DNA of 64,000 nt from Nyssa sinensis (Eukaryota; Streptophyta; Magnoliopsida; Cornales; Nyssaceae): NCBI GenBank assembly GCA_008638375.1, contig CM018038.1:34338169-34402168 (forward strand), written 5' to 3'. The notes under the pieces are model-generated. The model was given only the letters and a program-made list of their open reading frames with translations. It did not search any database and was not told where the DNA came from. Below are positions 1 to 13,010 of this stretch, piece by piece; positions within the stretch are counted from its first letter, which is position 1; each line of letters starts with the position of its first letter. Both the position numbers and the translations under genes were made by a program.

Positions 1-354
1 AGCTCGAAATCCTCATAAGATTTAGCTTCAAACCCCTATTAAGTTTGCACCAGAATTCAACCGACGACCGAGAAGACACTGGAACCCTCGCCGAAGAAAT
101 GGGGAATATGAACAGTAGTGGATCGCCCAAACGCACACACGATTAAATGAAACTATGTCGTTTAAGGACTGTGAGTTTTAAATTAAAATAGAATGAGGTT
201 TGTTTGGTAATGTGGATAGAGGCTTGATTTAATAGCCACGGTCGGAACGGGGATACCTTATCCCTGGATTATACCCTTATCTGTTTTGGCTTACCAAAAA
301 TCAAAAAAATAAAACGGATTCGTAGCTTCCCAGACTTGAACCGTAAACCTCACG
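1..354 (+). mobile_element. LTR fragment, Tekay/Del-like Ty3/gypsy (part)
   Basis: Seen: the order of motifs around 230-350 (a 'ggatatcc'-like stretch, then 'tgtttggc', then a run of A and a short G-rich/C-rich pair) parallels 28370-28560, 34190-34390 and 6370-6600, which lie inside better-preserved LTRs of the same family. The fragment enters from the left edge and stops where an opposite-strand LTR end (TCACGACC...) begins. No coding potential. Assignment rests on similarity by eye; the family name is inferred from the complete copies further on. Confidence 0.55.
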
Positions 355-3062
355 AGTCACGACCAGAGACCCACCCTGTACGGATCTTGAATCGCGAACC
401 TGATCTGACACTGTTGTCGAACCAAAGGTCTCAACTTGCTACACAATCAGTGTTACTAACATGCAACAACTAAATAGTGAAAGACTTAAACAATTAAATA
501 AATAAAAGCTACATGTAATATATATATATATATATATATATATAATGTTCTCAAAATGCGGAATACAAATTTCTTAAACAACTGTTCATCCCCAAGACGT
601 GGATAACATGGGAGAGCTATAAGACTGTCTGTACTAAATATTACACTACAACTTCAAAAGAAATGTCCACCTCCTAACTATCAGGCTCTATGGTCTGTTC
701 CCAAGATCTGTGCCTGTAAAATATTGTGTAGTATCTAATGAGCTATGAAAACTCAATAAGTAGTCCTTTACTCTGCCATGTGTACAAGGTATAAAAGAAT
801 GCTAGCCAATCAAAGAATATATAACTCAATATCAGATGATAGAAGTCAAATGATAAGGAAATGAATCTGCTATGCTAACAATGTCATATTGCTACAATCA
901 TGAGCTATATCAAGTATGAAATGTAAGCACTCAACTGAAAGCTGTAAAATCTCATGATCATTTAATAACAATATAACATGATCAGGCTATAAATATTAAC
1001 AATAAAGGATAGTGATATCAACTAAAACTGAGATGCACTGGTGGGGCCCGAAAATCCCCTTAAGCTCATATTCAGTTTCGCTCGGGCTGTATGAATACTG
1101 CTCTGTGTACACTGTAACTCTACGTCCTATGCTTCACATAGCAACGTAGTAAATGTTCCACTCGGAACTTGGACCTGGAGGTTATAAATAGCATCAGCTG
1201 AAAATGTGACTGAGCACAAATCCGGCACTAATAATATATCAAGATCATGCTATCTTCCACGAAAAGTATAGTGGAATCATAACTGGTTCTAGGTAATCTG
1301 ACGTAACAATAGTTTTCGAAGCTACGATTACTAGACTACTTCGAATAAAACTGTCTGGCCCTCACGGCCCTAGGTACAATTGTACAAAAAGAAATCTATG
1401 CACAAGTTTACAATCATGAAAATATATATACAAGAACTATGACATGGCTTGGAATGTAACACATGTAAAAATCGGATTTCACTTAGCTTTTACTGTCTAT
1501 AAAATAGAAGGATCTAGACTGCCTTCTCATTGCCATTCGGTGTTCCTAAGATTCAAAAACACGTCTCAGCCTATCGCTACATAAATAATGCTATTCATCA
1601 AATTTTATGTTTCTATATCATAAGTTCCTCTTTTACAAAAATAAACTCTACCATTGAGTCTGCAATGTCAAAAAAAGTCAGTTTAGGCTTTTGCGGAACT
1701 CAATTTGGACATCTGTGCTAAAAATGGCAAAATGGTCATTTTGCACTTTTACATGTCTTTTATTTTTTGGGACCCCGTCTTGCAACACGGACCTCACCAT
1801 TGGTCTTAGAAGGTCCGAGATAATCAAAATGAACTAATAACTTGTTTAATTTGGACTTTGGTTTATTTTGCTAATTTTAAATTAATTAAATTAATTAATT
1901 TAATTTAATTAATTTAATATTATAGTTATAATATATATATATATATATATATTTCAGCGTGTAAAGGAGCACGGGCGTGCCTATCCAATTGGTTTGAGCT
2001 TGGGGGTTCCTTCTGTGAGTCTAAGGTTTGAATCCCAAGGACTGCGCCCCTTTTATTTTTTTCAACCTTTTCTGAAGCCAAACAACTGTTAAGGCCCAAA
2101 ATTAGGATAGCGTATCCCGTCCCCAATTTAATTCAAATTCTAATTGCTTAAGACTGTAACCAAACACTTCAAATTTAAGTTTTAATTTAAAACAATCCTA
2201 CGTGAAACAACGCAGTATTACCCTAAGTGTATACCAAACGGTGCCGTATCAGTATGCCGTTATTCATCATCCCCCCCGACCTTCCAATAAAGGTCCAATA
2301 CGGTTCCGTCGCCATCTCCAGCAATAGCGAGCATTTTTCGATCAGATTTCAACACCTTTTATATGCAGTTTTCTTCCATTTTTCATGTAGATTCCATTTC
2401 CAACCTTAGTTTTCATTTTAATCTATTAGATCTTCACGAAATGGCCAAGAACCGTGGCTCCGGCCAACTAAAATTTTCCATTTTTGAAGCCTTTCTTACA
2501 CTGTTTTAATCTAATTTAGTTTCAAATCAGTTCTTGCACCTCACAACAACAATTTCCCATTATCTATTTTAAGTTTAGTACATAAAATATAAGAAACTCG
2601 ATAATTTTCCTAAAACCTACAACTGTTGATTTTTTCCTCAACTCTACACCATTTCCACTTATTCAAATTGCAAATTAAACCTTTTTTCACGCTTTATAGG
2701 ACCCTACTATTAGATCTAATCATCATGCTTTAAATTTTAAAAATAAAACTATATGGACTCACCTATATTTTTTTATTTTCTCTTGCAGTTTCTTTCTTTC
2801 CTCTTCTGTTCCTACTCTTTCTGCCTTCTGAATCTCCTCACAACTTTTCCCTTTGCTTCTTTCGATTTCTTTCTTTTCTGTGTTTTATGTCACAAACATA
2901 CATATATATATATATAGACATACAACTGCCTCAAATCTCTCTTTCTCTCTCGGTTCCAGCCCCCTTCAAGCCCTATTTGTTGACTAACTTTTCTGATATT
3001 TCTGATTTCTTTTTCCTCTTCAGCTTTTGCATTAATTGGTTATGTGATATTTGTGTATGTAT

Positions 3063-3094
<32 letters not shown>

Positions 3095-3310
3095 TATATT
3101 ACACACACCAACACACACACACTAATACACCAACTGACACGCACACACACACTAGATGCATGCTGCATGCTTTCTTTCTTTTCTTTTATTTCATTTTCCT
3201 TTTCTTTCTTTTTACTTGCATTTCAATACCTATAGATATATATATATATATAATAACTTATACTATATATATACACATATAATACACATTTTATACACAT
3301 ATATATATTC
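355..3310 (-). mobile_element. Minus-strand LTR, Tekay/Del-like, degenerate
   Basis: The left end (TCACGACCAGAGACCCACCC) is the reverse complement of the conserved LTR 3' end seen at 31060-31092 and 57480-57511. Inside, 590-770 parallels 61825-62040, and 1980-2130 read on the minus strand parallels the region near 34200-34380. The right end is not recognisable and is placed where a plus-strand LTR segment resumes near 3320. TA and CA microsatellites (about 521-543, 1930-1952, 3072-3095) sit inside. Short open frames here are low-complexity and not supported as genes. Confidence 0.55.
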
Positions 3311-3319
3311 ATATAAAAT

Positions 3320-5399
3320 TACCATTTTATACCTAATGATGCCCGGAGCCAATTAAATATAAAAGGTAATATATCTTGACTATTTTGGACATTTTGGACT
3401 CAATTGTGTTGTCCGTTAAGCCTAAATAAATTTTAAAAAATATGAAACAACAAATGAGGTAATACCCATTACGTCCCAAACAATTATTTAGCTTTTAAAT
3501 GAATTTAGAAAAAGAGGGTGAGACCAAACTTTAAGTCTAAGGCCACAAAAATAAAAAGTGGCCAATAGTAATTCCTTGGTTATGTTCTAATGCATAGTTA
3601 TGTATATTTGACTTATGATTTAGGAACTACAGACAAAGGAAAGGGGATTAACATAGCGGACTGAAAGTTTGAGGTGAGTAATCCGACATCTTGAAGTAGT
3701 GGTATTTTACTCTCTATTTGAAAGATGCTTGATTTATTTTATGAGTAACCTTGCACCCTAAAGCAGTGGTATTTTATGTTTTATTTGAAAAATGCTGAAT
3801 TTGTTTTATGAGTAATCTTGCATCCTGAATCAGTGGTATTTTATCTTCTATGGCTGTTCAAAATACTAAATCTTTTTGTGAGTAATCCCATACCCTAGAT
3901 CAGTGTTTTTATCGCTTATTGAAAAATGCTTAAGTGTTTATCTCCTATTTGAAAAATGCCTAAGTATTTTATATCTGCTCAAATGTTTATTTGTAATTGG
4001 TGAAATATTCGAGAACTATAATTTTCATCTCTAGATTTTGAAATGGCATTCATGTGTATCGATTTGAAAAAATGTCTATAAACCATGGCACCCCTTTAAT
4101 GAGAAAAATGATTTACGTGATCCAATTTGACTATGAAACCTGAATCATATGTATTTTGAATTTGATCATGTGTCTTTTCCGAGGCTTACCCATGTGGCGT
4201 TCTGACTTTTGATGAGATTTACCCACATAGTGCTCTGACTCGATTTTTATGTCTGTCCCGAGGCCTACCCATGTGGTGCTCCGACTCTTTATGAGACTTA
4301 CTTGCATGGCGCTCTAACTCGATTCTTGTGTCTACACGAGGTTTACCCATGTGGCACTCCAACTCTTGATGAGATTTACCCATATGGCACTTTAACTCAT
4401 TGAATTCATGTATGAGACTTACCTACATGGCTCTCCGACTCTTGATAAAACTTACCCACGTAATGCTCTGACTCATTATGTAAATCTTTGATGTGTGTAA
4501 TAAGTGTCTGTTATCCGTTATTAGAAATTAGATCTTAAAAGTACCCTCTCATGTGTATTTGTCATTTGCATTCGTGTTATCTATTCTGTAACTAACTATC
4601 TGAATCATGTTTTAAGAATTGCATAAGCCAGTATACGATTTGTGAACAACTCTTTATTATCTGCTTTGTGAATTGATATTCAAACTATGTTATCAAAAAA
4701 AAAAAAAAAAACATGTTTTAGAAATGCTTCTGTTATATCTGCTTGAATCTTCAACATGTTTTATACGTGATCCGTTTTGAAAGCATGTTTTAAGTTATCC
4801 TTATGTATATGCTATCTATTTGAAAAACTTGGTGCCCATGGTATTTTGTGCAAAACTTTGTCTTGCAAAACCTGTGACAAGATGCAAGAACTACTCACGA
4901 GCTTAGTCAAGCTCATATGGATTTATCCAATATATTTCAGGTAATTGAATTGGCATAAAGTAACAAAGTCAGCACCATATGATTGAGGGCGTGAATGAAA
5001 TGGATCCTTTTGCACCAGGATTTTGGTTAGACGTGATGTGGATTACTTTTGGTAATCATATGATGTATAGTTTTGGACTTGATGATAGATGGAATTTTTG
5101 GATATTTATGTTTTGTACTTTTGAGAATACGTACCCGATGTATATATAAATGTTGATGACACATGATGAAAATAGTGGTGACAATGATCTTACTTTGAGT
5201 ATACTTTATAAATTACTGGTGTTGAAATGGTTATCAGATGAGTTGCATACGTGTAGCTTTCGCAATTAATATCAAATATATATATATATATATATATATA
5301 TCACTCTTGTGTAATTCATTTGATTCTGTATGCCTTGTCTGAGTGACAGTGTCGGTCACCGGCCCTAAATCCGCGTAAAGTGGGTTTTGGGTCGTGACA
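3320..5399 (+). mobile_element. LTR 3' portion, Tekay/Del-like (A type)
   Basis: From about 3325 the sequence follows 28750-31092: the 'cctaatgatgcccggagcc' stretch, 'aatatgaaacaacaaatgag' at 3440, the GACTC subrepeats at 4190-4470, and the terminal GGGTCGTGACA ending at 5399. Relative to the copies at 28830-29285 and 34640-35105 it lacks about 430 bp. No primer-binding site follows the end, so it is a solo or truncated LTR rather than a 5' LTR. A TA microsatellite lies at about 5276-5301. Confidence 0.7.
4190..4470 (+). repeat. Tandem GACTC/CATGTGG subrepeats inside LTR
   Basis: About eight degenerate units of 33-42 bp share a core like TTACCCATGTGGCGCTCTGACTC, alternating with linkers such as 'ttgatgag' and 'ttgtgtctacacgagg'. 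The same block occurs at 29850-30190, 35650-35897 and, inverted, 61505-61602, so it is a feature of this LTR subfamily. Some units contain ACGTGGC, which matches the core of plant ABRE/G-box sites. A regulatory role is only inferred. Confidence 0.75.
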
Positions 5400-8300
5400 G
5401 TATTTATCCAGACCTTTGTGTGTGTGTGTGGCTAAAGAGAGAGAGAGAGAGAGAGAGAAAGTGAAAGAATGAAAGAAGAAGAAAGAAAGGGTGAAGGGGA
5501 GCTTGCATACAACCTGAAGCAACCCTAGGAAACTCATAAATCAAGCAAGAAAGGAGGGAGAAACCCACTGCTTGAAGGTAAAAACCCTAAAACCCAAATT
5601 TTCACTCTCTAGGAAAGTTGGTGACTGCATGATGTTTAATGGAAAATAAATGCATGCGTGATTTTTTATTGATGATGTAGCATGGTAGGAATGAAAAAGG
5701 GACTGAAAAGAGTCCAAATAGTAAAGAAACAATGTCCAAATTCAAAAATCTGCCATTGATGACCACCAAGAAGGTGGATCTGAAACAACTGGCACGAAAC
5801 GTGATCCTATTACTTAGGTTAGAAACTAGATGACTCAAGGATTTCAAATCACCATCCATATTTGAAATCAAACCAAAAAGGAAGAAGAAAAGCCCAGTTA
5901 CAGTTTACGGGTTTCAAACCCAACCTCAAAAACAAAGCTCTAACCTTGATTTTTAGAACGGGGACTGAATTCCTATATGAATAGGATTACAACAAACCAA
6001 GAACCATCGAATTTGGTAAAAAAAAATGCTCAAACCAAGCTTGTTACAATCATGAGTATCAAAGCCCAACTGAGCTATTAAGCTCAATTCGAACCCTAAG
6101 ACCAATGCAAAAATCTCCTTTAGCGTTTTAGAAAACCCTTGGAGAAGAAAGTAGGTCAAAAAGCTAACTGAAATGTCACGAAATAGAGTTTAAAAAACTC
6201 AAAAAACTAGGGCAACGATGACGGGATGATCGCGGAAGAAGATGAATAGTATCGGGTTGGTTTCGGGTCAAGTTTCCGGTTCGGGTCGGAACCCACCCAG
6301 CCGTAGAAATGGATTAGTAAGACAGTGTCAATTTAGGGCGTTGGAATAAGTTTAAATGATTTTGGCATGTTTGGCTACGCGGTTAAAGGCCTTGATTTGA
6401 TAACCTAGATGGGAACTGGATATCCTCTCTCTATTTTACCCACTGTCCGTCATTTGACAAACCAAAATTCAGACAGAGAAAGGGGAGCCGCAACTCCCCA
6501 AGTTCGAAACAGCAACCTCTGGACGCTTGAAGAACTTAAGGAGCCGCACGTGTGCCACTGTGCCACCGTGACACTTGTGAAATAATTTGAATAATATAAA
6601 TATATATTATTAAATAAAATAATTAAAGTAATTTAATTATGAAAAAATATCTCGGGCTCGAATAAAATAAAATGGTAGTGTATTTTGACTTTTTCTAACA
6701 TTTTGGACCGAATGGTAGGTTTCGTTCTATGAGATAAAATCCTAAAAATTAAGACATTTAAAATCTAAAAATTACTATTTTACCCTTAATGATGTCCAAA
6801 GCCAAATAGAAGTCCGAAAGGGTCTAAATTGATTTTTTTCGACGTTACGGGCCCAACGATGAGGTCCATATCATCAAATTAAGTACTAAAAAATAAGATA
6901 CATGAAAAGGAAATTTTACTAAACTACTCCTAAGAGTCTGACTTGATTACGAATAGTCCGATTTAAAGAAAATAAGGTCTATCCTAGGAAATTGGGATTC
7001 ACCCGATCAAAAAATCAACTAAGAACACCAAATAGGTGGTGATTTAAGTTAAATGTGAAATTAATTAGATTCTTCATAAATTTTTCTTAGGAACTACAAG
7101 GGAAAGGGAAAGGCACACCGGTAGCGCCAACCCCGAGAATCAAGGTGAGTAATCCTGGACTTTGAAGTGGAGATTTGAACTCCATGATTCCTGAAGTGTT
7201 TTAAATTCAAATACCTGTATTTACATGACTCGTGTTTTAAATGTGCTACTTGTCTCCTTTTTAAATACTATCTTGAACTGCAAGTGTGCTTGTTTTAAAT
7301 GCTAACTATTTATAAGTTCGTACTACAACATGTCTATTTTAAATTCAAAATTGTATTAAATGCCTCTCTAAAATTAAATGTTTTTCATTCTAGCCATGTT
7401 TTAAATATTCCTAAACGTTGTGATTGAGTATTCTGAAAGTTATGTTTTAAATGATCCTGAATGTTACGTTCCAAGTATTTTAAAGGTTATGTTAAAGTGC
7501 TCATGAAAGTTCTGTTAAATGCTCTTGAAAAGCATCTATTTGAAAACAAATTCTTTTGAATGCTTCCTGTTTGTGAACTGATAATGCAAGATAATTGTGC
7601 ACAAGCACTACGAGCTATTGAGACCCTACGGGACTCAAAATCCTAAAAATGCCCGGTAGTAGGTTTATCCCCTAGACATAAGATAGCTCTACTAATTTGT
7701 TAAGCTTAGGGTCCGGTTCAAAATGGATTCTTCTATTAAAAAGTAAAAATAAGTATAGCAATAGATGGTAGAAGGTTTTCAAACCCCAATTTACATGAAA
7801 AGGGTTTTTAATATGGCCCCGCTTTTAAAATGATAAAATGTCATACTGTCCTATTCACAGGGAAAGGATTTTATCCTCCTGTTTATAAGAAAATGATTTT
7901 TATCCTCCTCTTTATAAGAAAAGGATTTTATCATCCTGTTTAATAAGTAAATGATTTAAATTTTCTTGGTCGCCAAATGGTTATCTTGTACATGTTTACA
8001 AGTTTTCTACTGCATATTAAATATTTTACTCGAATGCCTTAAATGTTTCATGCTACATGTTTTTGAAGATTCATGTACTCTGTATTGATGAACTAAATGA
8101 CTAGCCTGAATGCCTTGAATGATTCATGCTATCTATTCTGAATTCTGTATCTAAAATGTACGAGCAATTGGTAATGACTGTTTTACAAAATCTATTATAC
8201 TTAACCCACTACCAATTGAAAATTTGTGACAAGGTACCAGAATTACTTATAAGCTTTTTATAAAGTTCACATCGATTTGTTACCCACGACTCTTTCAGGT

Positions 8301-8727
8301 AATGAAGATGATTGGGAGCCTTGCTTGTACTAAAGAAGGGCATCGAGAGCTCCACACTTTCAATTAGTATTTTGGGAATGTCAAGACCAATAGTTGGTTA
8401 ATCTTTTGTAGCATTCTATTTTGGACAAATTAGGTATTTAAGTCCCTAAGGACAATGACCATACATGTAACATGATTAAGTATGTTCAACTTTTTAAAAA
8501 TTTAGCAAGATTTGTATGTCTGTTAATTGTACCATTCTGTGAGTGGCAGTTCTGGGCGGATGTGCAGAAAGAAAGAAAAAAAAAAAGGTTTTCATGCTTT
8601 CGCAAAATATATTCAAGTCTGTACTGCCGTTTGGTACCGTTGCTTATGGTCCACCCGTCTACCCCCTGGCCGAAGGATGGCGGTTGCATCCCCGTAATCC
8701 TCATAGGCCACGTTCTGGGTCGTGACA
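5400..8727 (+). mobile_element. LTR, Tekay/Del-like, solo or orphan
   Basis: The 3' end reads GGGTCGTGACA, ending at 8727, like other LTR ends in the window. Within it, 5410-5600 (TG run, GA run, 'gagaaaccc...aggtaaa') parallels 27400-27600 and 33230-33400, and 6370-6830 parallels 28370-28830. The 5' start is missing because the segment abuts another LTR end at 5399. No primer-binding site follows at 8728, so it is not a 5' LTR of a complete element. The middle (7100-8300) diverges from the other copies and lacks the GACTC subrepeats. Confidence 0.65.
7862..7955 (+). repeat. Three-unit tandem repeat, about 29 bp
   Basis: Three near-identical units of the form AAAGGATTTTATCCTCCTGTT plus 'tataag' follow each other. 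They lie inside the LTR at 5400-8727 and are not seen in the other LTR copies. Confidence 0.7.
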
Positions 8728-8777
8728 TGTCCCATCTAGGAGTATTTTAGTAATTTCACATTACCACCCATGGAAGG

Positions 8778-8966
8778 CAATTTGGTCAGTACGCCCACCA
8801 AGGGAATTTTGGTCATTTTACTCACAGAGAGTATTTCAGTCATTATGCCCACCAAATGAATTTTGGTCATTTCGCCCATAGAGGGCATTTCGGTTATTAT
8901 GCCTACTGAGGGCATTTTGGTCATTTTGCTCATAGAGGATATTTAGGTCATTATGTCAACTAAGGG
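8778..8966 (+). repeat. 27-bp minisatellite, seven units
   Basis: Exactly seven consecutive 27-bp units can be laid out, alternating between a form with TTTTGGTCATTTYGCYCA and a form with ATTTCRGTCATTATGCCYAC, so the higher-order period is 54 bp. Because 27 is a multiple of three, the array is open as 9-residue repeats on the minus strand; nothing suggests this is translated. Decayed units appear to continue to about 9180. Confidence 0.85.
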
Positions 8967-10240
8967 TATTTATGTAATATTAGCACAATTTTGTCCTTTG
9001 GATGAACTTTGGTAATAATGGTATTCCTATCATTTATAGGTTATTTTAGTCATTCATGGGCATACATGTAATTTTCATGCCATTTTATCCATATAGGGTT
9101 AATTTAGTAATTTTGGCATTTAGGGACAATTTGACTTTTTATGCCTTAGTGTTATTTTTGTAATTACCTTATCCCTAAATTCTCCACTGAATTAGGAGTG
9201 ATATAGTAAATATGGGTGTGCACCTAAAACTTGCCAATTTTCCTCCCTTCTATATTCTAAGGGATTTTTTACTAGGTTTATGCATCAAATACTTGCCTAT
9301 TTTCCTTTCTTCCTTATCCCCAAGTAATTTCCAAAGAAAACTCCTTATTTGGTAATGCCATTCTACTCTATTTAAGATGAAGTACTACATAATCCATGAA
9401 TCAACATCAAGGAGTTCAAGCACAAGTCTTGTCTGATTCAACACAAATAATTAGGTACGCTCCCTAAAACCCTATTATTTTCTCTTTTTCTTAATTCAAT
9501 TCATCCTATCACTTATGATAGAATCAATTGAATTGGAAAACTACATTGGCTCTGATTCTGTTATCTAAACGAATACGTAAGACACCTCATGGGCCCGAGT
9601 CTACTCTTTTCTTTTAATCTTATTTACTTTATGTTTTTTTTTTCTTATTTTATTCATAACATCTCTCTCTCTACTATTCACTTTTGATTTATTTACTTTA
9701 TCTATTTCGTTCATGCAATCATTATTATTATCTCTTTTTTACTATTTTTCTCTTTTATTTATTTCATAGAACTTATGCCTTATGGATGAACACTTGAGGC
9801 TAATCGATTCAGACTAGGTGGAATAGGGGCCTAATCCCTTTTCATCTCGTAGCTCAACTCCTGAATTCAAAATTATTTGGTTCGTTGTAGACTAATTTGC
9901 TTTACTTTGTTTTAATCCATGTCAAGGGGTTTAGAATGTAAAGAGGACCAAAATAATGTATTTCTAATTTTCTTTGCTATTTCATTTACATATATATTCT
10001 CTACGGGTTGTATCAGGTTTTCTTGTTATTTGGCCTAAAATAAGCTAGTAACTCCTTTATGTATTCATGTACACCCCAACCCAAAAAAAGAACGTTCCTC
10101 TTCCACCTCGAGGGAGCGGACTAAAGTCGGGATTGTTTGTTTCTTCCAGTGCCTACGCTCACAAATAAAGATATGTTTTACTCTATTTTCTCTTGACTCT
10201 TTATGATCATTTTCAAGAGATGGAATAACTTAATCTACAC
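8967..10240. other. Intergenic, no gene recognised
   Basis: After the decayed minisatellite (to about 9180) this stretch holds T-rich, pyrimidine-biased sequence (9590-9780) and no open frame of interest. I see no gene, RNA or clear mobile-element end here. Confidence 0.5.
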
Positions 10241-11280
10241 TTTCTATGACAAGAAAATCTTCTACAAAGATGTAGACTTCTTTCAACGGTTTAATATATG
10301 AAACTTTATCTGTCAAAGTCACTTTAATAATTTTAAATCTCTCTTGTGCCTTTCCATTAGTTCTGGGAATACATTTTGGAATTTTGTCTTTCTTCTTAAT
10401 AATATATTCTAGTAGTCTAGCATAATCTCAAGTTGGTCTATATTTATCTTATAAAATTTGCAGATAATTTCTTGATAAAAATCTATCCATTAACTCATCA
10501 TTCTTGGCCATGAATGAATGCATCTCCTTCATTGTAATTGTTTACACCTCTGTAAATCAAATTATCACATTTTTGCTAATCTTAAAAGCTTATTTTCAAT
10601 CCAAAAATATTTATTTTCCTCATATCATTATGAGAGTCATCCAAATGATATTTCCAATCCTAAAAGTCTTTAAAATAAAAATTACTATCAAAATCAGGAA
10701 GTCTTTCGCAATTGTGCATAACTTTCTGATTAGAGATGTATCCACGAATAGATTGACTATGAGTACCATTGTCAGTATAATATATACCTATTGTCTTCAC
10801 TGATTCTCTTGTATTTGACCGTTCAAACGAGTAACAAATTAATTATCTCTTGTGAATGTTGTCATAAGGAATTCTAATTCCATCTACACCAATTGACATC
10901 TAGCCAAGAAAATTCTTACTCTAATACCAACTGATGCAGCATGAAAAATATAAAAGAATGGATACAACCAACGTCAATATACACATCAGGGAATAATCAA
11001 CTCATTAGAGAACAATCAAACTAAGCAGGAGAATAAATTCTCTAAAATTTGAAATTATGAGATTATTGATAAAAATATGTATAATATGAGTTTATTACAT
11101 CATATTTATAAAGTTAAAAGACTAATTATCTAAATAAAAAATTACTAATTTCTATACTTTCCCTAATAAAATTAAGAAACTAGAAAATTTTGATCTAAAA
11201 TAAAAAATTTGAGAACTAAAAATTCTTACAATAATTATGAAACAAAATACATTTTTTATGGACATCATGTCTGTTATACA
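10241..11280 (-). mobile_element. Decayed LTR element remnant with primer-site-like sequence
   Basis: On the minus strand the sequence TTGGTATTAGAGTAAG (about 10916-10931) resembles the initiator-Met primer-binding site TGGTATCAGAGC. It directly follows a possible LTR end ...GCTGCATCA. A 349-bp segment 10932-11280, on the plus strand TGATGC...TTATACA, could be that LTR. Downstream on the minus strand (10900 to 10241) there are short, stop-interrupted hydrophilic frames that I do not recognise; they may be a ruined gag. The other LTR was not found. Low confidence: the primer-site match is imperfect. Confidence 0.3.
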
Positions 11281-12700
11281 TCAAAGGCGAAAACATATTT
11301 TCATATTTTTACTTTTATGTAGAACAATACTTACTTAAGGATGAAAAAGTCATCTGGCAAAGTCAAATATTTTCTTCATCAGTCATTAAAAAGAAGAAAG
11401 GTAATAGGAGAGATAGATTTTCCACATGATCACATGCATGGTTGTTGAGAACATTGCTTAAGTTTCCTATGAAAATTCCATGACATGACACTATTTGTCA
11501 CCGCGGCGATGATGTCCATATTAGATTAGTGACCTTAACTGTCAATTGAGCAGACAAAAAAAAATAAAAAAAATTGGAAACGAACACATTTGATCACCTA
11601 CCATGCCCATGACATTCCAATGATTCCACAATCAAACACCAATAGGGTTTGCATATTCGTTTTTCTCGATCTGGTCTTCTTTTAGCAGAAATTTGGTACC
11701 TTTTGAGAGGGAAAGGCATTCTGAGGGGTCTTTTTTGCCTAATTAAAAATCAACACATGTTGTTCTCTACACCTCAGAAATTAATTGGAACTCCCTACAT
11801 ATTCTCAATATTATTATCATTTTTTGGGGGGTTGAGTTGGGTGTTTGGGGTGGGGCATTTGTCAGTCCATGGATTTCAAGATTACTGGAAAAAATTTCCA
11901 TTTGAAGCTGCAACCAACTCAATCGGATGATCATTGTTTAGAAGTTGTCTCCCGTGTTGATTAACCTAGCTATGATCAGTATCAACCAATTCACTCAATC
12001 AAAAGAATTTATTTATTTATTTATTTTGTACGTTCTAGCTAGGGACTTGTGTAGTTTGATACCTCTTTGTTGATGAGTCGACCAAAGAAGTGTTGTGTTG
12101 GTGGTAAAGGAAAATAGATGACTCCAAAAAAGAGTTCACGCCCCATCCAATTGGAGAACTGCACCTCAGCTGCGCAGTTTGAGCCTCACACGGATCTGCC
12201 ACGCATGCATTTCCTGACGGTGACAAAAAAGAAGAGGCTAGCTAGCTCCAATATTAAGAAAGTTCAAATATTATATATTTCTATATATACAGCTAGCAGC
12301 TGCCTGCCTTGTGATTCCAAAAGAATATGACAAGGCAGCTGCCCCCATTAATTGAACTGAAAATGACCTCCCATCCCTCAAGTCATGCATATCAGTCCAT
12401 TTTATTTACATCGCAAGTGCATTTCCTGCTCCAATAATATTTCTTCTAATCTTCTCCCTTCCCGGTTGTTTCCAGTTTCTACGTATCACCCAAAAAGAAA
12501 GATAGCGAGTGTGAGAGAGATTCATGCATGTGTGGAATTTCAGATCCATGTAAAATGTACTTTTCTTCTTTTTTTTTTTATTCTCTTTAAGTCAAGCTGA
12601 TTCGTGGAAGCATGTATTTTTTTTTTTTTTTCCTTTTTTTGGCTAATTAAAACGTTTATAAACCAACAATTAAGGAAATCTATATATACAAAATGTGAAA
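11281..12700. other. Upstream flank of the monooxygenase gene, no gene recognised
   Basis: AT-rich sequence with poly-T tracts (about 12570 and 12620). Short open frames on both strands (for example 11649-11930) have no recognisable protein features and are not supported. Confidence 0.45.
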
Positions 12701-13010
12701 TCAACTTAAGTTATCTAAGAGGGTATAAATTTAATATTATATTTTTTAACACGTTCTTTCATATGTGGCCTAAACCTTCACGCATCAATTCATAATGTCA
12801 AAAAGACGGTGAGATTCGAACATATAATCTTTTACTTGCTTTAATATCATATTGAATTACTAACTTATCTAAAAACTTAAACTGTTAAAAATTGTGTAAC
12901 TTTATTAATAAATTTTTCTAACATGCTTCTTCATGTGTGACTAATTTGAGCTTACTAGTCCATCGATTCATATTATTAAGATAGTGGTGTAAATTTAACA
13001 TTATATCCAA
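12700..13010 (-). repeat. Two tandem copies of a short interspersed repeat
   Basis: Two adjacent related segments (about 12700-12900 and 12905-13010) share 'aacacg/atgcttctttcat', 'catcaattcata' and 'gatagtggtg/agacggtgag'. The reverse complement aligns with 15470-15640 in intron 2 of the monooxygenase gene, including 'atgaatcgatg', 'ctcaaattggttacacat' and 'catgttagaaaat'. This is probably a MITE-like or other short dispersed family. Terminal repeats were not resolved. Confidence 0.55.

Noticed and set aside
1960..2110. Possible tRNA-like segment ('gtttgaatcccaagg')
   Set aside because: It resembles a T-arm word but no cloverleaf can be drawn, and it aligns with a conserved block of the LTR family.
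2887..3356. Overlapping 60-131 codon open frames
   Set aside because: Low-complexity translation of TA and CA microsatellites.
8472..8750. A 92-codon open frame across an LTR end
   Set aside because: It spans the LTR terminus and a poly-A stretch, and reads in both strands without domain features.
10504..10803. A 99-codon plus-strand open frame
   Set aside because: AT-rich and hydrophobic by composition; the better interpretation of this region is a decayed minus-strand element.
11649..11930. A 93-codon open frame upstream of the FMO gene
   Set aside because: No motif, no clear promoter, ends in ordinary intergenic sequence.
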